Assembly: GCA_964598225.1 (NCBI GenBank)
Contig: CAZRBG010000003.1
Coordinates: forward strand, 1 to 64,000
DNA: 64,000 nucleotides
From: SG8-4 sp964598225
GTDB taxonomy: Bacteria > Planctomycetota > Phycisphaerae > Sedimentisphaerales > Anaerobacaceae
Direction of reading: 5' to 3'
Below are positions 34,130 to 42,447 of this stretch, piece after piece (position 1 is the stretch's first letter; every line of letters starts with the position of its first letter). The notes under the pieces are model-generated. The model ran no database searches and was not told the DNA's origin. It was given only the letters and a program-made list of their open reading frames with translations. The position numbers and the translations under genes were made by a program.

Positions 34130-34321
34130 ATGGCGGAAAAAGCTCGTTTTTTCGACGGCAAAAAGTTCATGTGGGACTCAGTGGAGTACCCCGACAAGAA
34201 GAAAGCAGAAGAGGCGAAGAAGAAATACAGCGCCGATGGATTCGAAGTGCAAAGCTGCAAGGAGGGCGGAAAAACCCTCGTGTATACGAGGCGCGTCGTT
34301 ACCGAGGTTGTGGTGGAATAA
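34130..34321 (+). CDS. Small charged protein in the hydrogenase operon
   Basis: A 63-residue highly charged protein starting MAEKARFFDGKKFMWDSVEY. It has a Lys-rich helix (PDKKKAEEAKKKYSADGFEV) and a C-terminal beta-like tail (KTLVYTRRVVTEVVVE). No cysteines bind metal (one Cys only). I do not recognise a family. It is on the same strand, 51 nt after mvhD and 58 nt before the small hydrogenase subunit. It could be an accessory or assembly protein of the complex (inference). Confidence 0.65.
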   Translation: MAEKARFFDGKKFMWDSVEYPDKKKAEEAKKKYSADGFEVQSCKEGGKTLVYTRRVVTEVVVE

Positions 34322-34379
34322 GAATCGCAGAATTAACAGAATAATATGTCTCAGTATCTCTTAGAAAGGAGGTAGTATC

Positions 34380-35333
34380 GTGGCAGTTAAAGTGGCGGAA
34401 GAATGGCTGAACATCTGTGGCGGATGTGAAGTCACAATATTGGACATAGGTGAGCCGCTCCTTGATCTACTACCGCAGCTCAACTTTGTCCACATGCCGG
34501 TGCTGATGGACCACAAGTATAACGGCCAGACCGGCGACAAAGACGGAATGGAGATTCCCGAGGCGGACGTGGGAATAATCTCCGGTGGCGTGCGGACCGA
34601 GAAAGAGAAGAAAGTTGCCGAGGAAATGAGGAATAAGTGCAAAACCCTTATCTCACTTGGTTCCTGCGCCTGTTACGGCGGGATTCCCGCGATGGCGAAC
34701 ATGTCTACGCTTGAGGATATGTACGAAAAAGTTTTCCGCGGTTCGAAGACGACCGACCCGGCGGAGACACCGAGCGAGAACATCCCGCCTCTGCTGGACA
34801 AAGTCTACGCCGTGGACGAGGTTGTGCCTGTGGATGTTTATATTCCGGGCTGTCCGACCAATCCGGATATTATCGTAAAGGCGATCACCGCGCTGCTCGA
34901 GGGCAGGGAATTCAAGCTTGAAGAGCGAAGCGTCTGTGATGAGTGTCCGGTCAAGCGGGAGAAGAAGGCCGCCGGCGGTCAGATCAAAAGGACCCTCGAC
35001 GGGGTGGAGTTCGACCAGGGGCAGCCCTGGGAGAACACCAGGTGCTTCATGGAGCAGGGTTATTTGTGTCTGGGACCGGTAACGCTGGCCGGTTGCGGCA
35101 ACAAAGAAGGTAACGGTGACGGAGTTACGGTTCCGCGCTGCATCAAAGGTATGATGCCGTGCCGCGGATGTTTCGGACCGATCCGCAAGGGAGCCAATCC
35201 CCTGATTGACATGATGACCGCTATTTCCTCGATAGGGCTGGACGCCAAACAGGTGCCGGACAGACGTGCGCTGCTGAACAGGTACATAGGCGCTCAAAAG
35301 CGACTCCGACCTCTGCCCGCGCGGCCCAGATAA
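34380..35333 (+). CDS. mvhG: NiFe hydrogenase small subunit, Mvh (group 3c) type
   Basis: A 317-residue Fe-S subunit of a cytosolic NiFe hydrogenase. Proximal cluster ligands are in EEWLNICGGCEVTILD (C13, C16), SLGSCACYGGIP and IPGCPTNPD. Two further clusters are provided by VCDECPVKREKK, TRCFMEQGYLCLGPVTLAGCG and CIKGMMPCRGCFGP. There is no twin-arginine signal, so the enzyme is cytoplasmic. It starts at a GTG with AAAGGAGG 7 nt upstream. It pairs with the large subunit 17 nt downstream. Group 3c enzymes feed electrons from H2 through MvhD to HdrA (family knowledge). Confidence 0.94.
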   Translation: MAVKVAEEWLNICGGCEVTILDIGEPLLDLLPQLNFVHMPVLMDHKYNGQTGDKDGMEIPEADVGIISGGVRTEKEKKVAEEMRNKCKTLISLGSCACYGGIPAMANMSTLEDMYEKVFRGSKTTDPAETPSENIPPLLDKVYAVDEVVPVDVYIPGCPTNPDIIVKAITALLEGREFKLEERSVCDECPVKREKKAAGGQIKRTLDGVEFDQGQPWENTRCFMEQGYLCLGPVTLAGCGNKEGNGDGVTVPRCIKGMMPCRGCFGPIRKGANPLIDMMTAISSIGLDAKQVPDRRALLNRYIGAQKRLRPLPARPR

Positions 35334-35350
35334 GAAGGAGAGTTACACAA

Positions 35351-36793
35351 ATGAAGACTATTTCGATTTATCCAGTCACCAGAATCGAAGGCCATGCGAA
35401 GGTTACCATAAACCTCGACGATGACGGTAACGTGGCGGATACCTTCGTCAACGTCGTGGAGCTTCGCGGCTTCGAAAAGTTTTGTATCGGAAGACCTGTT
35501 GAGGAGCTTCCGCGTATTGTAACCAGTATCTGTGGTGTGTGCCCCTGGCATCACCACCTGGCGTCGGCAAAGGCCAACGACGCGGTTTTCGGCGTCACAC
35601 CGCCGCCTGCGGGCAAGAAGCTCAGGGAACTCTGTCAGAACATCGCATACTGCTCGGACAAAATCCTCCATTTCTTTTTCCTGGCCGGCCCGGACTTTGT
35701 GATGGGGCCTGATGCGGACTATTCCGTTCGCAATGTCATCGGAATCGCGCAGTCAAACCCGGAAATCGGCAAGAAGGTTGTACGGGCCAGACATCTCGGC
35801 ACACAGATGCTGGGTATCGCCTCGGGCAAAGCGATCCATCCGGTCACAGCCGTACCCGGCGGATTCAGCAAGCCTCTGACCGAAGCCGACCGGGACCGGT
35901 TGTTGCCGATGGCCGAGGAAGTGATGGAATTTGCAAAGTTTGCGATTGGCTTCGCCAAGGAGAATATTTTCCCGAAGTATCTCGACCTTATCAAGTCGGT
36001 CGGGATTATCGAGACGGGCTTTCTCGGCACGGTAACCGACGACGGAACTCTCGAGCTTTACGATGGTAAAGGCCGCCTCATGAAACCGGACGGCTCCTAC
36101 GAGGAATTCGAGTACGCAGACTACGCCGAGCATATCGGCGAACACGTGGAACCGTGGTCGTACATGAAGTTCCCGTATGCCAGGAACTGGGGCGATATCT
36201 CGATGGACCTTGACAACCCGTCGGCAATTTACAGGACGAATGCATTAGCGCGTGTCAACGTTTGCGACAAGATGGCCACGCCGCTGGCCCAGGCGGAACT
36301 CGAAGAGTTCCGGGATAGCTTCGGCCGGCCCGCCCAGCAAACGCTGCTCTACAACTACGCCAGATTGATCGAGTTGGTCTATACCGCCGAGCACGTGCTC
36401 GAACTGCTGAACGACCCGGAGATCACCGGCCGGGAGACTCGCGTCCCCGTCACACCGCGTGCAGCTCGCGGCGTCGGCTGTGTCGAGGCGCCCAGAGGCA
36501 CCCTGATCCATGATTACGAGACCGATGAAAAAGGCCTTATTACCAACGTTAATCTCATCGTGGGCACTACGCATAACAATGCGCCGATTAACATGTCGGT
36601 TAAGCACGCTGCGCAGACTTTGATCAAGGACGGCAGCTACGACGAGACCATTCTCAACAAAGTTGAGATGGCGATACGGGCCTACGATCCCTGCCTGTCC
36701 TGCGCGACGCACAAGCTGGACGGTTCGATAGCCGTCAAGCTCGATATCCGGGACTCGAAAGGCAAAGTAATCGACACCATAGCCAACTGGTGA
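35351..36793 (+). CDS. mvhA: NiFe hydrogenase large subunit, Mvh (group 3c) type
   Basis: A 480-residue catalytic subunit. It begins ISIYPVTRIEGHAKVTI. The Ni-binding N-terminal motif is SICGVCPWHHH (C61, C64) and the C-terminal motif is AYDPCLSCATH (C448, C451, H454). A 26-residue tail after H454 is the segment a maturation endopeptidase normally removes. AAGGAG precedes the ATG. It lies between the small subunit and the maturation protease. The rest of the maturation set (HypA-F) is not in the window. It probably oxidises H2, or evolves it, as part of the Hdr/Nuo complex. Confidence 0.96.
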   Translation: MKTISIYPVTRIEGHAKVTINLDDDGNVADTFVNVVELRGFEKFCIGRPVEELPRIVTSICGVCPWHHHLASAKANDAVFGVTPPPAGKKLRELCQNIAYCSDKILHFFFLAGPDFVMGPDADYSVRNVIGIAQSNPEIGKKVVRARHLGTQMLGIASGKAIHPVTAVPGGFSKPLTEADRDRLLPMAEEVMEFAKFAIGFAKENIFPKYLDLIKSVGIIETGFLGTVTDDGTLELYDGKGRLMKPDGSYEEFEYADYAEHIGEHVEPWSYMKFPYARNWGDISMDLDNPSAIYRTNALARVNVCDKMATPLAQAELEEFRDSFGRPAQQTLLYNYARLIELVYTAEHVLELLNDPEITGRETRVPVTPRAARGVGCVEAPRGTLIHDYETDEKGLITNVNLIVGTTHNNAPINMSVKHAAQTLIKDGSYDETILNKVEMAIRAYDPCLSCATHKLDGSIAVKLDIRDSKGKVIDTIANW

Positions 36794-36879
36794 GCCGGTG
36801 AGCTGTTTCTGCAACGGATTTGTTGCAGCCAATAGCAGGCTCGAAAGGAACTGACGAAATCTATTCAGGCTTTGGTCGA

Positions 36880-37365
36880 ATGGATCCCGACTGGTATGAC
36901 AAGTCCATCCTGATATTGGGATGCGGCAATAGATTGATAGGAGACGACGGATTCGGGCCGGCGGTTGCTCAACGTCTCAGGAGTGATTTCGCCGTCCCGA
37001 ATGACGTCTGCGTTTTTGATGCCGGAACCTCCGTCCGTGAGATTCTCTTCGACACGGCGCTTTCGGACAAAAAACCCTCCAAAATCGTCATAGTTGACGC
37101 TATGGACTGCGGCCGCAGGCCGGGCGAGCTGTTCTGTCTGGACATTGATTCTCTGCCGGAAACCAAAATCGACGATTTTTCTATGCACCAGATACCCACC
37201 TCGAATCTGCTGCGCGAATTGCGTGATATATGCGGAGTGGAGGTCGTTGTGGTTGCCTGTCAGGTTGCGAGTTCCGGTGAACTCGTCAATCCCGGCCTTT
37301 CCAAACCTGTCGAACAGGCGGTGCAAAGCGCGGCAGAGATACTTGCCCTCGAGCATTTCACGTAG
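36880..37365 (+). CDS. Hydrogenase maturation protease (HyaD/HycI family)
   Basis: A 161-residue endopeptidase that trims the C-terminal tail of the large subunit after Ni insertion. It shows ILILGCGNRLIGDDGFGPAV, FDAGTSVREIL, IVDAMDCGRRPGEL and SMHQIPTSNLL, where Asp/Glu and His residues contact nickel in the family. I preferred the ATG at 36880, which gives the usual family length; a TTG at 36820 is also open in frame and no start has a strong Shine-Dalgarno. It is the last gene of the operon, 87 nt after mvhA. Its presence matches the cleavable tail on mvhA. Confidence 0.9.
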   Translation: MDPDWYDKSILILGCGNRLIGDDGFGPAVAQRLRSDFAVPNDVCVFDAGTSVREILFDTALSDKKPSKIVIVDAMDCGRRPGELFCLDIDSLPETKIDDFSMHQIPTSNLLRELRDICGVEVVVVACQVASSGELVNPGLSKPVEQAVQSAAEILALEHFT

Positions 37366-37619
37366 CAGTAATCATCTTCTTGCCCCGTGTTTCGGATTCT
37401 TGATCGGGGTAACCGCCTAACAGGGTGTCTTAAGAGTAGCACGGGCATCTCCCTGTAGGCCCCCTTAGTGGAGATGCCCATACTACGAGCAAGCGACGAC
37501 GGCTGGTAGAGAACCATACGTGCTTTCAAGCAAGAGCCAGCCCCATCGGTGATAAACGACAATCGCCGATAGGGCTGCCACCCGCCGCAGACCAAAGGTT
37601 GGGGCCGAAACAGGTTTTA
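37366..37619. other. Hairpin-rich region after the hydrogenase operon
   Basis: No gene. It contains a perfect 10-bp inverted repeat GGGCATCTCC/GGAGATGCCC (37443-37452 and 37470-37479). A GGCTGG..CCAGCC stem follows at about 37507-37548, then CCATCGG..CCGATAGGG pairing at about 37549-37582. No T-run follows any of them, so they are either repeats or a structured RNA rather than simple terminators. Confidence 0.5.
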
Positions 37620-37692
37620 TGGATTTATCGCATTACAGGCTTCAGTATGTTGTGGTATCGATTATGCTGGAGCCTGTAATGCGATAAATCCA
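37620..37692. repeat. Long perfect inverted repeat (22-bp arms)
   Basis: Arms at 37620-37641 and 37671-37692 are exact reverse complements over 22 bp (left arm begins TGGATTTATCGC and ends ACAGGCT). The 29-nt spacer can itself pair over CAGTAT/ATGCTG. No flanking target duplication or transposase is visible. Confidence 0.85.
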
Positions 37693-37839
37693 CTTCTGTC
37701 GGAGGATTTCCCGGCAACAATTGCTATTGAACGTACATTACCTGTCAGCGGAGAATATCAGACCTTTATTATTGAGAATTCACATAAGATCTCCCGAAAC
37801 TTACTTTGGGACGATACCAAAATTTTTCAAATTTTTCTG

Positions 37840-37879
37840 TTGACAGGTTAAACAGGATTGTGGTAAATTTGGGTAACTT
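37840..37879 (+). promoter_or_regulatory. Promoter A of the exported-protein locus
   Basis: TTGACA (37840-37845), an 18-nt spacer, extended -10 TGGTAAATT with TAAATT at 37864-37869, followed by TGGGTAAC. The same layout recurs at 37923 and 40164. Confidence 0.65.
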
Positions 37880-37922
37880 AGGAAGCAATGGTAATAAAAA
37901 ATGCTTTTTTTACATTTTCTCA

Positions 37923-37966
37923 TTGACATAGAAAATGAATAGTGGTAAACTTGGGTAATTGGTAAA
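37923..37966 (+). promoter_or_regulatory. Promoter B of the exported-protein locus
   Basis: TTGACA (37923-37928), a 17-nt spacer, extended -10 TGGTAAACT with TAAACT at 37946-37951, then TGGGTAATTGGTAA. GGTAA occurs three times in a row at 10-11 nt spacing. Confidence 0.65.
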
Positions 37967-38316
37967 GTAGCGTGGTTCTGATGAGACTAAACTCAGGATC
38001 GCTGAACTTTGCCGGGGCGGTGTGTATTCGTTTTTGTGCCGTCAAAAAATGAGGATGGTGGTGGTGAGGATGATGAAAAGTAGCATTCGCATTCACGCCA
38101 TAGAGCACCTCAAACATAGGTTTTTCGGCGAAAAATGCTGAAAAATGCCGGGCAGGTATTCACCTGCGGCACTGCCGGCACTCAAGGAGAGGGAATCGGC
38201 AGATCAAGAGCGGGGATGCATATCCCCGAATCCAACGGATTGGCAGGAATCAGTCGCTGCGCGCAGTTTACGGCGTGAAGAAGTGTTGGCTATTTGCTTT
38301 GGGGGGAGAAGAAACG
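37967..38316 (+). promoter_or_regulatory. Long leader before the first small exported protein
   Basis: A 350-nt untranslated leader. It contains GCAGGT..ACCTGC pairing near 38153-38168 and a perfect 7-bp hairpin CGGGGAT-GCAT-ATCCCCG around 38213-38230. GAGCGGGGAT recurs in the leader of the gene at 40557, so the two transcripts share promoter and part of the leader. Confidence 0.45.
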
Positions 38317-38769
38317 ATGAAAAGAGTATTGATAACAGCTTGTTTATTGGCATTTGCGTCGGTCGGGTTGACGACGAATGTTCATGCTGTCAAGAGCAAC
38401 GAACAGCCTTTTGTTCGTGTCTCGCCAAGTACTCGGGAGCTGGATCTCGGCCTTGCCGGGGCGGCCGGTCATCACGTCGTCAACCAGGTGCTCAAGCTGA
38501 AGGTCCAGTCCAACTGCTTTCACGGGCCGATTATGATATCTTCGACGGAGCTGAAGGGAGACATACACGGCTCCATACCGCCCGAACGTATCTTCGTCAG
38601 AAGTTCGGCGACATGGGGATTTGTGCCGTTGACCAAGCCCGTGGCGGTTTCTAAGGCGCAAGCCGGGAATCACGACATCGTCCTGGATATGCAGGTGGAC
38701 ACCGGCTTCAACGAAATTGCAGGTGAATACCGGGGCAGAATTACGGTTACGATAATGCCTCCGGTTTGA
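38317..38769 (+). CDS. Small exported beta-rich protein 1 (putative fibre subunit)
   Basis: A 150-residue exported protein with a clear signal peptide (MKRVLITACLLAFASVGLTT..HAV). I chose the ATG at 38317 because GGGGGGAGAAG lies just before it. The mature part alternates short beta-like stretches (FVRVSPSTRELDLGL, QVLKLKVQSNC, SIPPERIFVRSSA, HDIVLDMQVDTGF). It ends with EYRGRITVTIMPPV, an ending typical of pilin-like or WxL/DUF4402-type beta-sandwich subunits (family impression, not a firm match). It is the first gene of the locus with promoters A and B. A structural or surface role is inferred. Confidence 0.6.
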   Translation: MKRVLITACLLAFASVGLTTNVHAVKSNEQPFVRVSPSTRELDLGLAGAAGHHVVNQVLKLKVQSNCFHGPIMISSTELKGDIHGSIPPERIFVRSSATWGFVPLTKPVAVSKAQAGNHDIVLDMQVDTGFNEIAGEYRGRITVTIMPPV

Positions 38770-39214
38770 TTCGAGAGTGAAGTTAGAGTGAAGTTTGTAA
38801 TAAACAGTTTGTCATTATATATGCCCAGGATTGTGGATAGAAGCTTATTGTCCAGAAAACTGAAGAACCCCCTCTTCCTTGTAGAAGGTTGTGGGAGAAA
38901 GGAGGTGTGAGGTAGTGAATTGCTGATAAGTCGCAAGCGGCTGTTATGCTTGCGAGTCGCCTTTATGAGGTGAGACCGGCTTCTCAAGGCGATCGAGCGA
39001 TTGAAGAATAGACGATTTGATGTCTTTGATTCGAAGGAATCGCAAACCTCATCCGGTCCCGGCCCGGCTGAAAAAGCGGGTATGTCAGCCGGCGTTGGTG
39101 ATACACAGGATTGGCCCGCTTGTTGTGGCTCAGGCATTAGTCAGGTCTGGGCATGAATAACTTTGATGTGCTCTGCATGTATGTCAGAGCGAATACTTTG
39201 AAGAGGGAAATGAA
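38770..39214. other. Intergenic region between the two small exported protein genes
   Basis: No gene is supported. It holds an 8-bp hairpin TCGCAAGC..GCTTGCGA (about 38931-38955) and CGCCTT..AAGGCG pairing (about 38958-38990). An AAAGGAGG with no adequate open frame after it lies near 38897. It could be a processed or attenuated leader of the next gene. Confidence 0.4.
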
Positions 39215-39772
39215 ATGTTAAAAAGAACTTTAATTGCGGTTGCGGTTATAGGCTTGATGGCAACTACAGCCCAGGCTCAGTTGGGTCCCCAGCCGATTTC
39301 GGGGGCCGGCGGCTTCAAAATCGAGCCGATTAAGATGGACATTTTCTGGCCGTTCGAGTACAAGTCTATTGATCTGTGCACAATCCCGGTGAACATAGAA
39401 ATCGGTATTATGGTGCAGGTCAAAGATTGCCACAAGAGGAAGATCAACCTGAAGCAGGTTGATTGCGCCGAGATCGGCAAAGGTGGCGGAGATTTCCCGT
39501 GCTACCGTGATTGCGAAACGGTCGAAATCAGAACCAACTTTCCGATCAAGTTAGGCCTGAAAAAGAGTAAGGTCGGAGGCGTCCTTAACAAATGGAGCGC
39601 CTTTATCGACGGTGACGTAGATACAATTGAGCCCACTGGCGGCGATTTTGTGAAGATCGACGTTTGCGTCGAAGCCTGGCAGACCAACTTGTTCAACGCG
39701 ACAGCGTCGGGCGAGGCCGGTCAGATGGAGCACGTCGGTAATGTGACCATCACGGTAAAGCCCAACGTTTAA
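39215..39772 (+). CDS. Small exported beta-rich protein 2, Cys-containing (putative fibre subunit)
   Basis: A 185-residue exported protein with a signal peptide cut near TAQAQ at about residue 20. The mature protein begins with FKIEPIKMDIFWPFEY and holds seven cysteines (IDLCTIP, KDCHKRK, VDCAEI, FPCYRDCETV, DVCVEAW), so internal disulfides are likely outside the cytoplasm. It ends HVGNVTITVKPNV, like the end of small exported protein 1. AAGAGGG precedes the ATG. A strong terminator follows 45 nt after the stop. I do not recognise a named family; a role as a subunit of a surface structure is inferred from context. Confidence 0.6.
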   Translation: MLKRTLIAVAVIGLMATTAQAQLGPQPISGAGGFKIEPIKMDIFWPFEYKSIDLCTIPVNIEIGIMVQVKDCHKRKINLKQVDCAEIGKGGGDFPCYRDCETVEIRTNFPIKLGLKKSKVGGVLNKWSAFIDGDVDTIEPTGGDFVKIDVCVEAWQTNLFNATASGEAGQMEHVGNVTITVKPNV

Positions 39773-39817
39773 TCGCGCATAGGCTTGCAGTAGTTTTGCA
39801 GAAGTTGAATAGCATCT

Positions 39818-39850
39818 GGAGGGATGGATCGAATCCATCCCTCCTTTTTT
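39818..39850 (+). terminator. Rho-independent terminator after small exported protein 2
   Basis: An 11-bp perfect stem, GGAGGGATGGA/TCCATCCCTCC, with loop TCGAA, followed directly by six T. Confidence 0.93.
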
Positions 39851-40163
39851 GTTTCTTCGAGAACCGGAGATGAAATCCGTCGTTTGGTCCGAATATAATA
39901 TACAGACAACAATAGCTGATTGTGTCGAGCATCATACGAATCCATGGCTCGACGCATCCTTTTAGAGACAACGGGTCCGTGGCGATCCGCGTTCCGGCCT
40001 TTATGATCGGACCTCTCCGGATTCGATCCTTTGACCAGTAAAGTATGTGGTGCGTAAGATACGGCGATTTAGCCGTCTAACACATGAGATTCGGCTTTTC
40101 CAGGGCGCCGACGGGGATTTGTCGAATTCGTACGAGAAAATAGAAAATACAGGCACTTTAGGC
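39851..40163. other. Intergenic, no supported gene
   Basis: The sequence lies between the terminator and promoter C. Only short, unconvincing minus-strand frames are open. No repeats were noted. Confidence 0.4.
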
Positions 40164-40200
40164 TTGACATAACAATATCGAAATGGTAAAATTGGTAACA
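40164..40200 (+). promoter_or_regulatory. Promoter C of the exported-protein locus
   Basis: TTGACA (40164-40169), a 17-nt spacer, extended -10 TGGTAAAAT with TAAAAT at 40187-40192, then TTGGTAAC. It shares the downstream GGTAA element with promoters A and B. Confidence 0.65.
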
Positions 40201-40556
40201 TACTGTAGCAGGCATGGGTGAATGCGAGGTAATTGCTTCATCAGGGGCATGAACGTAGGAGAGCAAGCACGAGCGGGGATACAAAGGGGCGGCTTTCTTG
40301 ACGATTTCAGATGGATTTGCGGAAAAGTAAGGTCAGAATATTGCCGAAGAGAATAGAGTTGAGAAATTGGGTCAAAATCTACCGCATCAGCAACGGGAGA
40401 AGGGTTCAAGCCAGGGATTGGATGGAGCAGACCGGGTATATTTTATCCCGACGGCGCGTCGCCGGAGCAGCAAATAAAAGGTCACTGAGAAACCTTGAAT
40501 AGGTTAGCTATCTTGGATTTTGCACTATGGTTTTTCTTGTTGGGAGGCATAATAAA
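40201..40556 (+). promoter_or_regulatory. Long leader before the DUF916-like gene
   Basis: A 350-nt leader of about the same length as that of small exported protein 1, with a shared GAGCGGGGAT stretch (about 40273). No internal gene with a ribosome binding site was found. Confidence 0.4.
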
Positions 40557-42377
40557 ATGGGGATAAGGGACGAAAGAACGTATTGCTGTTCGAGCGGCAG
40601 AGAAGACAGTGGGGACCGTCGTCTCAGGGCGGCAGCAGGCGCTGCGAGCAACATGTCCTCGTTGTGCAGGCTCGTCGCGCTTGCAGTTGTGTTGCTTGCT
40701 TCGGCCAAACCTGTTTCAGGTCAGTTCACAGTCCAACCTCTGAAACTGGACCTTCAGGTAACAGCAGGCAAGATTTTGCCTCAGAAAATTGACATCAGAA
40801 ACAGCGACGATCAAAGTCACACAATAAACCTGACTAAAGTCGATTTGACTCAGGATATAAACGGCAATTGGGAGATTGTCGACCCTAACTCTGATGTTGA
40901 CACAACAAAACTGGCTTCACTCAAGGATTCGATGACACTCGGTACAACTTCAGTGAATCTTGAACCCGGCCAAAAGGCGCCTGTCGAGGTGATGATCCGA
41001 GTGCCTCGCGGCAGCCGCGGATTTGCCTGCGCGGGGATCGTGGCCACGCTGGAATCCACGACCGGCTCCAACGTACCTATGGACCTGCAATATATGGTTC
41101 CCGTCGTTCTTCAGGTCGTCAGACGGGCCGTACGCCATGATGTAGGGGCCGTTGACGTTGGGATGAAGTTCATCCCGGCGGGCGAACGAGACCTCGGCTC
41201 TCCGGCGACGACCATGCTGTGGATGGATATTGTCAACGACGGCAAGACTTTTCCCCGGTGCAGGCCGCTGGCGAGAATATGGTCCTGGGCCAAAGGACAC
41301 TGGCGTCACGTGACAACGACGGCATTCCAGGACCAGAGCAATGATATCGGAATAATTCCGGGCGCCAAAGTGAGGGTGAAGACAGATCTGTTGAAAACAT
41401 TGCCGCCCGGAAAGTACAAGATCGCCGGAGAACTTTATGTCGACGGCAGGCGCACGAAGAGGATAGACAGGGAAATCCAATTTGCCGGCGATCCCGACCA
41501 AACGAAGCTCGCGGCCGACGTGGCGCTCGACCTGGATCAGCGTGAGGTCATAATCGAGGGTTTGCCCGGTTCTACGCGAACAACGACGATTATGGTGCAG
41601 AACGCCTCGGACGAAGAACTCAACGTTCAAGCTGTCCTCGGTCTGCCGCGAGGGCTGGCCGGCAAGGTAATAAAAAATGTCAACGGGGTGGATATGGATT
41701 GTACACCGTGGATTGATATAGAACCGAAGAAGTTTACGCTTAAGGGCGAGGGTTGGACCCAGGTCGTGCGAATCACGTGCACCATGCCCGAATCGGCGGT
41801 AAATTGCCCCAACTACTATACTAATCTGGACTTCTGGTCTTTCTATCCGGACGGTCAAAACGCAGGAAGAACACGTGCAAGAATCGCTGTATCGAATATC
41901 CAGTTTGACAAGTTCAAAGTTGAACCGGTAGCCTGGGCGGGAAACTTTTCCCCCCATCCCGTCAGCGGGTCGAAGTACCTCATTGCGGCAGAATTCTATA
42001 ATAACGGGATTACGCATTTCACTCCCCTCAGGTGCAAGGCAGCTATTACCGACACCGCTTCGAGCATACCCAGGCTTAGCACCGAACTCGAGAGCGATCT
42101 TAGTGTAAGGCGTCTTCATATGCTGCCTGCCGAGAAAAGAAGTTTCTCGGGCGTTCTCGACCTTTCACCTCTCGACCCCGGCGAGTATCGTCTTTCGGTA
42201 GCTTTGCAGTACGCCGAAGACAAGTGGGAATCCAGGCAGTTTCGTGTAAAGATCACTACCGAGGGGGGGCGGAGAATTTTGGATATCACAGGAACTCAGG
42301 AAGACCTGAAAGAGGTGCTCGAGGTGAAATGGAGTAAAATGCTGCAGAGGGCGATCGAAAATAATGAAAGAGGCTAA
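40557..42377 (+). CDS. Exported DUF916/chaperone-like multi-domain beta protein
   Basis: A 606-residue protein. The start at 40557 has GGGAGG 9 nt upstream. The hydrophobic signal (LCRLVALAVVLLASAKPVSG) begins only after about 35 residues, so an inner ATG at 40653 is possible. The mature part begins QFTVQPLKLDLQVTAGKILP, then IDIRNSDDQSHTINLTKVDL, GNWEIVDPNSD and VMIRVPRGSRGFACAGIVAT. This resembles DUF916 (WxL-interacting) and pilus-chaperone-like Ig folds. A second Ig-like set follows (REVIIEGLPGSTRTTTIMVQ, LDLSPLDPGEYRLSVALQYA). It probably binds or assembles the small exported proteins, and is 70 nt upstream of the secretin gene (inference). Confidence 0.65.
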   Translation: MGIRDERTYCCSSGREDSGDRRLRAAAGAASNMSSLCRLVALAVVLLASAKPVSGQFTVQPLKLDLQVTAGKILPQKIDIRNSDDQSHTINLTKVDLTQDINGNWEIVDPNSDVDTTKLASLKDSMTLGTTSVNLEPGQKAPVEVMIRVPRGSRGFACAGIVATLESTTGSNVPMDLQYMVPVVLQVVRRAVRHDVGAVDVGMKFIPAGERDLGSPATTMLWMDIVNDGKTFPRCRPLARIWSWAKGHWRHVTTTAFQDQSNDIGIIPGAKVRVKTDLLKTLPPGKYKIAGELYVDGRRTKRIDREIQFAGDPDQTKLAADVALDLDQREVIIEGLPGSTRTTTIMVQNASDEELNVQAVLGLPRGLAGKVIKNVNGVDMDCTPWIDIEPKKFTLKGEGWTQVVRITCTMPESAVNCPNYYTNLDFWSFYPDGQNAGRTRARIAVSNIQFDKFKVEPVAWAGNFSPHPVSGSKYLIAAEFYNNGITHFTPLRCKAAITDTASSIPRLSTELESDLSVRRLHMLPAEKRSFSGVLDLSPLDPGEYRLSVALQYAEDKWESRQFRVKITTEGGRRILDITGTQEDLKEVLEVKWSKMLQRAIENNERG

Positions 42378-42447
42378 GAAGCCTATCGGAGGCGGAGAGC
42401 TGAGGAACTGCCATTTTCGTAATGGTTAGAGAAAGGGACATTGACTC

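Noticed and set aside
37443..37692. Insertion sequence ends
   Set aside because: The inverted repeats enclose no transposase and no target-site duplication was found; I list them as hairpins or repeats only.
40950..42119. A 389-codon minus-strand frame inside the DUF916-like gene
   Set aside because: It is the antisense shadow of a gene with signal peptide, operon context and clear beta-domain patterns.
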